From Zeimonas sp003577305 (GTDB lineage: Bacteria; Pseudomonadota; Gammaproteobacteria; Burkholderiales; Burkholderiaceae_E), in assembly GCA_030263385.1 (NCBI GenBank), contig SZOX01000014.1, positions 1 to 64,000 on the forward strand: DNA of 64,000 bases. The letters are read 5' to 3'. Both the position numbers and the translations under genes were made by a program. Within the stretch, counting starts at the first letter, position 1, and each line of letters begins with the position of its first letter. A model generated the notes under the pieces. It saw only the letters and a list, made by a program, of their open reading frames with translations. It searched no databases and had not been told where the DNA came from. This document shows, one piece after another, positions 44,051 through 52,957 of the stretch.

Positions 44051-45660
44051 GCGACCGTCCGTCCCCCGAACTGCGGCCGGTGCTCAACGAATCCGGCATC
44101 GAAGTCCAGCCGCTCTACACCGCCGCCGACGTCGACGAAAGCGGCGGGCTGGCGATGCTGGGCGCGCCCGGCGAGTACCCCTTCACCCGCGGCATCCACC
44201 GGCTGATGTACCGCAGGCAGCCGTGGACGATGCGCCAGTACGCCGGCTTCGGCAATCCGCACGAGACCAACCAGCGCTTCAAGTACCTGATCGCCAACGG
44301 CCAGACCGGGCTGAACGTGGCCTTCGACCTGCCCACGCAGATCGGGCTCGATTCCGACGATCCGCTCGCCGAAGGCGAGATCGGCCGCGTGGGCATGTCG
44401 GTGGACACGCTACGCGATTTCGAGGTCGCCTTCGACGGCATCGACCTCGCGAAGATCACCGTGTCGCTCACGATCAACGGCGCAGCGGCGATCCTGATCG
44501 CGATGTACCTGGCCATGGCCGAGAAGCGCGGCTACGACCTGAAGCAGCTGCGCGGCACCGCGCAGAACGACATCCTGAAGGAATTCATCGGCCGCGGCAC
44601 CTGGATCTTCCCGGTGGAGCCGTCGATCCGGCTGGTGGGCGACACGATCGAGTACTGCGCCGGGCACGCGCCGAAATACAGCCCGGTGTCGGTCTGCGGC
44701 TATCACATCCGCGAGTCGGGGGCGACGCCCGCGCAGGAGATGGCCTACGCGTTCTGCATCGCGCGCGCCTATGCCGACGAGGTGATCCGGCGCGGCCTTC
44801 ACGTCGACGAGTTCGCCGGCCGGCTGTCGTACAACTTCAACATCTTCGGCAACCTCTTCGAGCAGGTCTGCAAGTTCCGCGCCGGGCGCAGCCTGTGGGC
44901 GAAGATCATGAAGGAGCAGTACAGGGCCGAGAAGCCCGGATCGATGTGGCTGCGGATGATCGCCGGCGGCGGCGGCGGCGGTCTCACTTTCGAGCAGCCG
45001 GAGCTGAACATCGTGCGCGGCGCCTACTACGCGCTGATCAGCGCGCTCTCGGGCGCGCAGACCATGGCGTTGTGCTCGTACGACGAGGCCTACACGATCC
45101 CCACCGAGTACTCGGCGCGCATCTCGCTGCGCACGATGCAGATCCTGATCGAGGAAATGGGGCTCACCGAGACGGTCGACCCGCTGGGCGGCTCGTACTA
45201 CGTCGAGACGATGACCAACCGGATGCGCCGGAAGATGGAGGAGATCATCGCCGAGACCGACGCGGCCGGCGGCATCGTGCGGCTGGTCTCCGAGGGCATC
45301 ATCCAGGCGAAAGTGTCGGCGCAGGCCTACCAGATGCAGCGCGACATCGAATCGGGCAGGTTCCCGAAAGTGGGCGTGAACCGCTACCGCAACGAAACGG
45401 AAGAGGAACACCCGGTGGAGTTCCACCCGTACAGGGAGGAAGACGCCCGGGTGCAGATCGAGGGCCTGAACCGCGTGCGCGCCGGGCGCGACGAGGCCGC
45501 GGTGGCCCGCGCGCTCGACCGGGTCGCGCGCGACGCGCAGGCGGGCGCGAACCTGATGCCGGCAATCGTCGAGGCAGTGAAGGCCTACGCGAGCGTGGGT
45601 GAGATCACGAAGCAGATGGTCAAGGTGTTCGGCCGCTACCGCGAGCCGATAAGATTCTGA
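44047..45660 (+). CDS. Acyl-CoA mutase large subunit, candidate (2-aminophenyl)succinyl-CoA mutase
   Basis: A 537-residue methylmalonyl-CoA mutase-family subunit. By alignment from memory Tyr65 (WTMRQYAGFG) and Arg183 (LKEFIGRGTWIF) correspond to Tyr89 and Arg207 of methylmalonyl-CoA mutase, which hold the substrate carboxylate. Isobutyryl- and 2-hydroxyisobutyryl-CoA mutases replace them. So the substrate should be a dicarboxylic CoA thioester, as needed to convert aminophenylsuccinyl-CoA to aminobenzylmalonyl-CoA. A GGGGGG stretch near residue 305 is distinctive. Plain methylmalonyl-CoA mutase activity cannot be excluded. Confidence 0.88.
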   Translation: MSDRPSPELRPVLNESGIEVQPLYTAADVDESGGLAMLGAPGEYPFTRGIHRLMYRRQPWTMRQYAGFGNPHETNQRFKYLIANGQTGLNVAFDLPTQIGLDSDDPLAEGEIGRVGMSVDTLRDFEVAFDGIDLAKITVSLTINGAAAILIAMYLAMAEKRGYDLKQLRGTAQNDILKEFIGRGTWIFPVEPSIRLVGDTIEYCAGHAPKYSPVSVCGYHIRESGATPAQEMAYAFCIARAYADEVIRRGLHVDEFAGRLSYNFNIFGNLFEQVCKFRAGRSLWAKIMKEQYRAEKPGSMWLRMIAGGGGGGLTFEQPELNIVRGAYYALISALSGAQTMALCSYDEAYTIPTEYSARISLRTMQILIEEMGLTETVDPLGGSYYVETMTNRMRRKMEEIIAETDAAGGIVRLVSEGIIQAKVSAQAYQMQRDIESGRFPKVGVNRYRNETEEEHPVEFHPYREEDARVQIEGLNRVRAGRDEAAVARALDRVARDAQAGANLMPAIVEAVKAYASVGEITKQMVKVFGRYREPIRF

Positions 45661-45679
45661 ACGCAGTCGGGAGCGATTC

Positions 45680-46546
45680 ATGCAAGAGGTGAGCACCTAC
45701 CTGGCACCGCACCGCCTGGACGAGGCGTTGCGTGCGATGGCCGACGGCGATGCCACGGTGTTGTGCGGCGGCACCGACCTCACGCCGCAGACCGACGCGG
45801 GCGTGCGCCATTACGGAACGACGCTGCTGAACATCCGCCGCATCGAAGGCCTGGGCGGCATCGACACCAGCGGCGACGAGATCCGCATCGGCGCGACGAC
45901 GACCGTCAGCGAGATCCGCCGCAACGCCGCGCTGGCGGACATCGCACCGGCGCTGGTCCAGGCAGCCGGGCATTTCGCCAGCGAGCAGCTGCGCAACGCT
46001 GCGTCGGTGGGCGGCAACCTGTGCAACGCCTCGCCCGCCGGCGACATGAGCCCGCCGCTGCTGGTGCTCGACGCTTCGGTCGAGCTCGCCTGCTGGCGCG
46101 ACGGCGCGGTGCAGACGCGCCGGGTGCCGCTGGAACGGTTCTTCCTCGCCCCCCGCAAGACTGCCATGCGCCCGCAGGAACTGCTCACCGCGGTCGTGTT
46201 CGCCCGGCCCGCGGCCGACTTCGTGAGCAGGTTCCGCAAGGCCGGGCCACGTCCCGCGCTCGAGATCTCCACGGTGTCGGTCGCGCTGGGCGCGCGGCTC
46301 GCCGGCAGCAGGCTGGGCGCGGTGCGCGTGGCGATGGGATCGGTCGCGGCCACCCCCTTGCGCGCCCGGCACGTCGAAGCCGCGCTCGAAGGCAGGCCGC
46401 TCGACGCCGCGACGATCGCCGCCGCGGTCGCCGCAACCGGCGAGGACGCCAGGCCGATCGACGACGTGCGCGCCAGCGCCTGGTACCGCAGCCACCTTGT
46501 CCGCGTATTCGTCGAAGAGGTACTCAACGATGTCCGTCGAGACTGA
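45680..46546 (+). CDS. Molybdenum hydroxylase FAD subunit
   Basis: A 288-residue CoxM/XDH-type FAD subunit. FAD-site motifs are VLCGGTDLTPQ and ASVGGNLCNASPAGDMSPP. It passes electrons from the 2Fe-2S subunit to an external acceptor. The gene order FAD, 2Fe-2S, Mo follows the CO dehydrogenase pattern. In the proposed pathway the enzyme hydroxylates C-2 of the indole ring with water as oxygen source, which suits anaerobic growth. It overlaps the next gene by 17 bases. Confidence 0.93.
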   Translation: MQEVSTYLAPHRLDEALRAMADGDATVLCGGTDLTPQTDAGVRHYGTTLLNIRRIEGLGGIDTSGDEIRIGATTTVSEIRRNAALADIAPALVQAAGHFASEQLRNAASVGGNLCNASPAGDMSPPLLVLDASVELACWRDGAVQTRRVPLERFFLAPRKTAMRPQELLTAVVFARPAADFVSRFRKAGPRPALEISTVSVALGARLAGSRLGAVRVAMGSVAATPLRARHVEAALEGRPLDAATIAAAVAATGEDARPIDDVRASAWYRSHLVRVFVEEVLNDVRRD

Positions 46547-47012
46547 AATCAGCTTCACGCTCAATGGCCGCGAGGTGCGCCTGAAGGTGCCCGTCGTGAT
46601 GAAGACCCTGGCCATGCTGCGCGACAGGCTCGGCCTGACCGGCACCAAGTACGCCTGCGGCGAAGGCGAATGCGGCGCCTGCACGGTCAGCGTCGACGGC
46701 AAGACGGTCAACAGCTGCCTGATGTACGCGGTCGATTGCGACGGACGCGAGGTCGTGACCATCGAGGGACTGCGCACGCCCCAGGGCATGCACCCGGTGC
46801 AACAGGCCTTCGTCGACCACGGCGCCGTGCAGTGCGGCTACTGCACGCCCGGCATGATCATGCAGGCCCGCTACCTGCTGGAGAACAATCCCGACCTCAC
46901 GCGCGAACAGGCGCGCCGGGGCCTCGAAGGCAATCTCTGCCGCTGCACCGGCTACACCAAGGTGCTCGATGCGGTGGAAGCCGTGGCCGGAACGAGCGGA
47001 GCACAGCGATGA
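46530..47012 (+). CDS. Molybdenum hydroxylase 2Fe-2S subunit
   Basis: A 160-residue subunit with two 2Fe-2S clusters. The plant-type set is CGEGECGACTVSVDG with NSC, and the second set is QCGYCTPGM and LCRCTGY. The ATG at 46530 gives MSVETEISFTLNG; a TTG further upstream is less likely. Its stop overlaps the Mo-subunit start by four bases. Confidence 0.95.
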   Translation: MSVETEISFTLNGREVRLKVPVVMKTLAMLRDRLGLTGTKYACGEGECGACTVSVDGKTVNSCLMYAVDCDGREVVTIEGLRTPQGMHPVQQAFVDHGAVQCGYCTPGMIMQARYLLENNPDLTREQARRGLEGNLCRCTGYTKVLDAVEAVAGTSGAQR

Positions 47013-49366
47013 AGAAGAGCGCCAATCCTTCACCCATCATGAAGACGTCCCTGATCGGCCAGCGAGTCAGGAAACCCGACGCTCCCGACAAGGCCACGGG
47101 CAAGACGCGCTACATCAACGACATGGTGTTGCCGCAGATGCTGATCGGCAAGGTGCTGTTCGCCGGCCGGCCGCACGCCAGGATCGTTCGCATCGACACC
47201 GAGGCGGCGCGCAGGCTTCCGGGCGTGCACGCGGTGCTCACCGGCAAGGACGCCGCCGGCATGAAATTCGGCTTCGTGCGCGACAACGTCGCACTCAAGG
47301 ACAAGGTGCGCTGCGAGCACGACGAGATCGCCGCGGTCGCGGCCGAAACCGAAGAGCTCGCCGCCCGCGCGCTCGGGTTGATCGAAGTCGAATACGAAGA
47401 CCTGCCGGGCGTGTTCACGCCCGAGGCCGGCGCCCGGGAAGGCGCCCCGCTCGTCCACGACGATTTTCCCGGCAACAGGAGCCTGCACTTCGAGTTCAGG
47501 CACGGCGACCTGGCCGCGGCCGAAGCCGCCTCCGACCTGATCGTCGACAACGTGTTCCGCCCGCACCACGTGACGCACTGCTGCATGGGCACTTCGTGCG
47601 CGATTGCCGACTTCGACCACAACGGCAAGCTGACGATCTGGACGCAGACGCAGTACCCGTACAACTACAAGATGGACCTCGCTCCGGCGCTGGGCATGGA
47701 TCCGGGCGACATCCGGGTCATCCAGCCGCCCGTGGGCGGCGCCTTCGGCTCCAAGCTCGACGTCTATCCCTACGAGCCGATCGCCGCGCTGCTGGCGAAG
47801 AAGACCGGCCGGCCGGTCAAGGTCACGTATACGCGCGAGGAGGAGTTCAAGGCTTCGCCCACGCGCCAGGCCGCGATCATCCACATGCGCACCGGCTGCA
47901 CCCGCGACGGCGTGCTCACCTTCCGCAGCGCCGACGTGCTGCTCGACAACGGCGCCTACACCTCGTGGGGACCGACGATTCCGGTCATCATGATGCGCAC
48001 CACTTCCGGTCACTATCGCGTGCCGGTCGTCGACTTCAAGGCGCAGGCGATCTACACCAACAACCCCTATGCCGGATCGTTCCGCGGCTACGGCAACGTC
48101 CAGACCAGCTACGCCACCGCGCAGCAGATCGACATGCTGGCCGAAATGGTCGACCTGGATCCGCTCGAGTTCCGCCTGAAGAACGCCCAGGTATCGGGCG
48201 AGACCACGCCGCAGAAATCGTTCCTGCGCGAATGCGCCTTCGTCGAATGCCTGCAGACCGCCGCCCGGGCCAGCGACTACAGCCGCAAGCACCGGGAGTA
48301 CGCGGCGCTGCGCGATGCGCCCGGGCGCTACAAGAAAGGCATCGGCCTCGCCTCGTCGATCCACAACGCCGGAGGCGCCAAGATCCACAAGTCCGACGGC
48401 ATCGGCACCATCCTGAAGGTGGACGACTACGCCCGGGTCACGGTCATCACCGGTGCCTCCGAGATCGGCCAGGGCATCGACGCGGTGATCACGCTGATCG
48501 CCGCCGAGGAGCTGGGCGTGCCGCTCGAGCACGTGACCCTCGTCAACAACGATTCCGACATCGCGCCGTGGGACGTGGGCGTGCACGCTTCGCGCACCAC
48601 CTTCATCGCGGGCAACGGAGCGCGCCGTGCCGCGCGCAAGGCGAAGACGCAGATCCTGAACGCCGCCGAAAAGTTCCTCGACGAACCCGCGCAGAACCTC
48701 GACCTGCGCGGCGGCTGGGTGGTGCGCGCGAACGACGGCACCGCGCTCATCAGGCTCGAGCGCCTGATGCGCCAGATGCACTTCCAGGCCGAACCCGAAC
48801 TGGTGATGGTCACCGACTACTACGAACCCAGGAGCGAGCCCGAAGGCGCGAAGCACGTCTCCGACCACTCGGCCGCGTATGCCCACGCGGTGCACGTCGC
48901 CGAGATCACCGTCGACACGCTCACCGGCGAGATCGTGGTCGAGAAAATCACCGTTGCGCAGGACGTCGGCCGCGTCATCAATCGCATGGGCCTCGAAGGC
49001 CAGGTCGAAGGCGGGATCGCGATCGGGCTCGGCTACGCGATGAGCGAGAACATGCGCATCGAGAACGGCATGCTGAGGAACCCGTCGTTTCGCGATTACA
49101 AGCTGATCACGGCGCCCGAGATGCCGCCCATCGAGATGCACTTCATCGAGAGCGACTGCGCCGAGGGTCCCTATGGCGCCAAGGGCATCGCCGAACTGCC
49201 CACGATCGTGATCGCCCCGGCCATCGCCAACGCGCTGTACAACGCCACCGGCGTGCGCATCTTCGATCCACCGATGACGCCGGAGACGGTCGCGCGCGCG
49301 ATCCACGAGAAGCGGGCGGCGGCTGCCGGCGGGGCCACGGTCAGGCGCGAGAGCGTGACGGTCTGA
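47009..49366 (+). CDS. Molybdenum hydroxylase catalytic (Mo) subunit, candidate indoleacetate 2-hydroxylase
   Basis: A 785-residue xanthine-dehydrogenase-type Mo subunit. It has PVGGAFGSKLD, AGSFRGYGNVQ, TGASEIGQGIDAV and, near the C-terminus, GAKGIAELP with the presumed catalytic Glu729. It carries molybdopterin cytosine dinucleotide in related enzymes. Context makes it the likely indoleacetate (or indoleacetyl-CoA) hydroxylase giving the oxindole. Maturation would use XdhC, encoded at the end of the island, and perhaps the MoaD-like protein encoded next. Confidence 0.92.
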   Translation: MKKSANPSPIMKTSLIGQRVRKPDAPDKATGKTRYINDMVLPQMLIGKVLFAGRPHARIVRIDTEAARRLPGVHAVLTGKDAAGMKFGFVRDNVALKDKVRCEHDEIAAVAAETEELAARALGLIEVEYEDLPGVFTPEAGAREGAPLVHDDFPGNRSLHFEFRHGDLAAAEAASDLIVDNVFRPHHVTHCCMGTSCAIADFDHNGKLTIWTQTQYPYNYKMDLAPALGMDPGDIRVIQPPVGGAFGSKLDVYPYEPIAALLAKKTGRPVKVTYTREEEFKASPTRQAAIIHMRTGCTRDGVLTFRSADVLLDNGAYTSWGPTIPVIMMRTTSGHYRVPVVDFKAQAIYTNNPYAGSFRGYGNVQTSYATAQQIDMLAEMVDLDPLEFRLKNAQVSGETTPQKSFLRECAFVECLQTAARASDYSRKHREYAALRDAPGRYKKGIGLASSIHNAGGAKIHKSDGIGTILKVDDYARVTVITGASEIGQGIDAVITLIAAEELGVPLEHVTLVNNDSDIAPWDVGVHASRTTFIAGNGARRAARKAKTQILNAAEKFLDEPAQNLDLRGGWVVRANDGTALIRLERLMRQMHFQAEPELVMVTDYYEPRSEPEGAKHVSDHSAAYAHAVHVAEITVDTLTGEIVVEKITVAQDVGRVINRMGLEGQVEGGIAIGLGYAMSENMRIENGMLRNPSFRDYKLITAPEMPPIEMHFIESDCAEGPYGAKGIAELPTIVIAPAIANALYNATGVRIFDPPMTPETVARAIHEKRAAAAGGATVRRESVTV

Positions 49367-49372
49367 GCGGGC

Positions 49373-49624
49373 ATGAAACTGAAGTACTTCGCCTGGCTTC
49401 GCCACAGCATGGGATGCGAATCGGAGAGCATCGCCCTGCCCGACGGGATCAGCAACGTGGGCATGCTGCTCGACTGGCTCGCGAACCGCGACGAGCGCTT
49501 CAGGCGTGCCTTCGACTACATCGACGTCGTGCTGGTCTCGGTGAACGACGAGTATGCGAACCGCGACCATCCGGTGCGCGACGACGACGAGGTGGTTCTG
49601 GCCCCGCCGATCGCGGGCGGCTGA
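49373..49624 (+). CDS. MoaD/ThiS-family sulfur carrier protein
   Basis: An 83-residue beta-grasp protein ending in the IAGG tail where thiocarboxylate forms. The start MKLKYFAWLRHSMGCESESI and VSVNDEYANRDHPVRDDDEVVLAPPIAGG fit MoaD, the small subunit of molybdopterin synthase. It lies six bases after the Mo-subunit gene, so it may be a dedicated pterin-sulfur donor made together with the hydroxylase. No MoaE partner is in the window. Confidence 0.88.
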   Translation: MKLKYFAWLRHSMGCESESIALPDGISNVGMLLDWLANRDERFRRAFDYIDVVLVSVNDEYANRDHPVRDDDEVVLAPPIAGG

Positions 49625-49669
49625 GGAGAGCGCCTTGACTTTCCACCGTATCGACGAAGGCATGCCCGC

Positions 49670-50860
49670 ATGAGGCGCCGCACGGTTCTCTCGATGGAGC
49701 AGGCACTGTCGCTGCCGTCGGCGACGCTGCGCTTCGCGCAACTGGGCTGGCGCGTGATCCGCATCGAGTCCACGCCCGGCGGCTCCGGGCTGCCGGGCGA
49801 TCCGAACCGCTACATCGGATCGCGGGTGGCCGAGGACGACCGGCGCAGCTACTTCGTGGCGCCCAATGTCGGCAAGGAAGCGATCGCGCTGAACCTGAAG
49901 GACGAGCGCGGCCGCGAGGTGCTGCAGCGGCTGATCCGCGAACTGAACGTCGACGTGTTCTGCTGCAACACGATGCCGTCGCGCTACCGCGCGCTCGGCA
50001 TCGACTACGAGACGCTGTCGGCGGTCAAGCCCGACCTGATCTGGGCCGGCATCTCGGCAATGGGTCCGGCTTATCCGGAGGCGCCGGGCTACGACCCGGT
50101 GATGCAGGCGATGGCCGGCTACATGGAGGTCACCGGCGACCCCGACGGCCCGCCGACGCTCACCGGCATTCCCGTGATCGACCTGAAGGCCGGCGACGAG
50201 GTCTACGCCAACGTGATGGCGGCACTGCTCGAACGCAACGAGACCGGCCGCGGCACGCGCATCGACGTATCGATGCTGCAGGCGGCGGCCTCCTGGCTGA
50301 TCACCGTGCTGCCGCTGGTCGACTTCGATTGCCAGCCCAACGAGATCACCCGCTCCGGCAACGAGCACCGCAAGTTCATTCCGACCAACGTCTATCCGAC
50401 CAGCGACGGCTACGTGTACCTGGCGATCGGCAGCGACGTGCAGTGGCGCCGGCTCACCGCCATCCCGAAGTTCGCGCCGGTGGCCGGCGAGATGCGCGCG
50501 ACCAACGAGGGGCGCCACCGCGAACGCGAGGCGATCCACCGCGACATGGCGGCGGTCACGCGCGCGCACACCGCCGACGCGATCCTCGCCGATCTTCGCG
50601 CGGCGACGGTTCCGGCCACGCGCATCCTCGACATCCGGCAGGTGCGCGAACTGCCTGCATTGCGCGACAAGCTCACGCGCACCACGATGCCCGACGGCCG
50701 GGTCGTGCACATGCAGCCGATGGCGGTGGACGTGGCCGGCGCGCGCGCCGAACTGCCGGCGCCGCCGCGCTACGGCGCCGACACCGGGCGTGTGCTGGGC
50801 GAAGCCGGCTATTCGGCCGATGAAATCCGGGCGCTGCGCGGTGCCGGACTGGTCGCCTGA
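49670..50860 (+). CDS. Family III CoA-transferase, candidate IaaL-like
   Basis: A 396-residue CaiB/BaiF-type CoA-transferase. The catalytic aspartate is probably D171 in PVIDLKAGDEVYA, and RGTRIDVSMLQAAASWL is typical. The N-terminus is slightly shorter than usual, opening at TVLSMEQALSLPSATLRF. In Aromatoleum, IaaL moves CoA from indoleacetyl-CoA or similar to the phenylsuccinate product, linking activation and ring opening. Assignment is by context. Confidence 0.88.
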   Translation: MRRRTVLSMEQALSLPSATLRFAQLGWRVIRIESTPGGSGLPGDPNRYIGSRVAEDDRRSYFVAPNVGKEAIALNLKDERGREVLQRLIRELNVDVFCCNTMPSRYRALGIDYETLSAVKPDLIWAGISAMGPAYPEAPGYDPVMQAMAGYMEVTGDPDGPPTLTGIPVIDLKAGDEVYANVMAALLERNETGRGTRIDVSMLQAAASWLITVLPLVDFDCQPNEITRSGNEHRKFIPTNVYPTSDGYVYLAIGSDVQWRRLTAIPKFAPVAGEMRATNEGRHREREAIHRDMAAVTRAHTADAILADLRAATVPATRILDIRQVRELPALRDKLTRTTMPDGRVVHMQPMAVDVAGARAELPAPPRYGADTGRVLGEAGYSADEIRALRGAGLVA

Positions 50861-50941
50861 GAACGCCTTGTGTCCGATCGCTTCGGCCGGCACGGTCCGG
50901 CCATCTCTCCAGCCCGAACCGGCCCGCTCCGGGAGGAACCC

Positions 50942-52957
50942 GTGAACACGACCTTCTCCAATCCGTTGCTGCAGGCGCCCGTGCGCCCGATGCCCGGGCA
51001 CGTTGCGATCATCGGCGCCGGCTCGATCGGCCCGGACATCGGCTATTACCTCAAGAGCGCACTGCCGTCGCTCTCGCTCACGCTGGTCGACCTGCAGCAG
51101 CCGGCGCTCGACGCGGCGATCGCGCGGCTGCGCGGCTACGCCGAGAAGGCGGTCGCGCGCGGCAAGATGAAGCCCACCGACAGGGACGCGGTGCTGGCCG
51201 GCATCGCCGGCACGACCGACTACGACGCGATCGCGGGCTGCGACTGGGTGCTCGAGGCGGCCACCGAGAATCTCGCGCTGAAGCGGCGCATCTTCGCCGA
51301 GGTCGAGGCGCGCGTGGCGCCCGACGCGATCATCACGTCGAACACGAGCTCGCTGCCGGCGGCGCGCATCTTCGCGCAGCTGCGCGAGAAGCGGCGCGCC
51401 ACCGTCACGCATTTCTTCGCGCCCGCCTGGCGCAACCCGGCAGTCGAGGTGATCGACTGGCCGGACGCCGATCCGGCGCTCGTCGCGCACCTCAGGCGCC
51501 TGTTCTGCGAGACCGGCAAGCTGCCGCTGGTCACCGCCGACGCACCGTGCTTCATGCTCGACCGCATCTTCGACAACTGGTGCAACGAGTCGGCGCTGCT
51601 GCTCGGGCGGGCGACGGCCGGCGAGATCGACAGCGTCGCCGCCGACTACGTGCACGCGGGGCCCTTCTTCGTGCTCAACCTGGCGCGCGGCAACCCGATC
51701 ATCGTCGAGACCAATACGCTGCAGGCCGACGAAGAGGGCGAGCACTACCGGCCGGCCTCGATTTTCCGCTCGGTCGACAAGTGGGTCACGGTCGGTCCGA
51801 ACCAGCGACTCGAGGTCGCCCCCGACACCGCGGCAGCGGTGCGCGACCGGCTGCTCGGCGTGCTGTTCTCGCAGTCGGTGGACATCCTCGATCGCGCGAT
51901 CGGCGGCGCAGCCGACCTCGACCTCGGCTGTCGCGTCGCGCTCGGCTTCCGGCGCGGCCCGCTCGAACTGATGCGCGCGCTCGGCGACGCGCAGAGTGCG
52001 CGCGTGCTCGAGCGCTTCGCGCGCGAGCGGCCCGGCATGCCGATGCCGAAACGGGCTCTCGCCGACTACCAGCGCTTCGAGCGCCACGTGCTGGTCGACG
52101 AGCTCGACGGGGTCAAGGTGATCACCCTTCGGCGACCCGAGGCGCTGAACGCGCTGCACGACGAAATGACCGACGAGATCCTCGAAGTGATCCGCCGGCA
52201 CGAGAGCGACGAGGCGATTGCCGGCTTCGTGATCACCGGCTACGGCACGCGGGCATTCTGCGCAGGCGCCGACATCGGGCGCTTCCCGTCGATGCTCGGC
52301 GACGCCGACGCGTCGGTGCAATACGCGCGCGATTGCTCGCGCCTGCTCGTGCACCTCGACGCCATGGCCAAGCCGGTGGTCGCCGCAGTCAACGGCATGG
52401 CACTGGGCGGCGGCTTCGAGCTGGCAATGCGCTGCCACGCGCTGGTGGCCACGCGCGACGCGTGGATGCAGCTGCCCGAGGTGACGCTGGGCATCCTGCC
52501 GGGCATCGGTGCGATGGTGGTGCCGTACCGGCGCTGGCCCGGCGCAGCTGCGGTGTTCCACGAAATGCTGCGACGCGGCGAGCGACTGCAGGCCAGGCGC
52601 GCGCACGAGCTCGGCATCGTCGACGAACTGGCCGACGACCCACGCTCGCTGGTGCACGCGGCAGTGCGGCGGGTGCGCGCACTCGCGGCCCGGCGCACGC
52701 CGATCCCCGACGGCCCGGTCGCAATTCCGCCATTCGACGGCGAGGTGTCGACCGCCGCCGGCGGGATGGCGCTCTCCCGCACGACGGTCGGGCTGATCGA
52801 GCGGGCAGTGCGCGAAGCGGCCGCCGCGCCCACGCTGGCCGAAGCGCTCGAAATCGGCTACCGCGCATTCGGGGCCAGTGCCTGCACTGCCGCCGCGCGC
52901 GAAGGCATTGCCGCCTTCCACGAGCGGCGCACGCCCGATTTCACGAAGACCGAATGA
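50942..52957 (+). CDS. 3-hydroxyacyl-CoA dehydrogenase / enoyl-CoA hydratase fusion
   Basis: A 671-residue bifunctional beta-oxidation protein. The N-terminal NAD domain has IIGAGSIGPDIGYYL and SNTSSLPA, followed by the helical dehydrogenase domain. The hydratase domain starts near residue 385 with GMALGGGFELAM and LPEVTLGILPG carrying the two catalytic Glu. The domain order is reversed relative to FadB/FadJ. It would hydrate 2-aminocinnamoyl-CoA and oxidise the product for the thiolase. I chose the GTG at 50942 for its GGAGG site. The stop overlaps the permease start. Confidence 0.9.
   Translation: MNTTFSNPLLQAPVRPMPGHVAIIGAGSIGPDIGYYLKSALPSLSLTLVDLQQPALDAAIARLRGYAEKAVARGKMKPTDRDAVLAGIAGTTDYDAIAGCDWVLEAATENLALKRRIFAEVEARVAPDAIITSNTSSLPAARIFAQLREKRRATVTHFFAPAWRNPAVEVIDWPDADPALVAHLRRLFCETGKLPLVTADAPCFMLDRIFDNWCNESALLLGRATAGEIDSVAADYVHAGPFFVLNLARGNPIIVETNTLQADEEGEHYRPASIFRSVDKWVTVGPNQRLEVAPDTAAAVRDRLLGVLFSQSVDILDRAIGGAADLDLGCRVALGFRRGPLELMRALGDAQSARVLERFARERPGMPMPKRALADYQRFERHVLVDELDGVKVITLRRPEALNALHDEMTDEILEVIRRHESDEAIAGFVITGYGTRAFCAGADIGRFPSMLGDADASVQYARDCSRLLVHLDAMAKPVVAAVNGMALGGGFELAMRCHALVATRDAWMQLPEVTLGILPGIGAMVVPYRRWPGAAAVFHEMLRRGERLQARRAHELGIVDELADDPRSLVHAAVRRVRALAARRTPIPDGPVAIPPFDGEVSTAAGGMALSRTTVGLIERAVREAAAAPTLAEALEIGYRAFGASACTAAAREGIAAFHERRTPDFTKTE

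Noticed and set aside
47030..52921. A 1963-codon open frame on the minus strand across the Mo hydroxylase and neighbours
   Set aside because: It is antisense to at least five well-supported genes and rich in Arg, His, Val and Asp, as expected of the shadow frame in GC-rich DNA.
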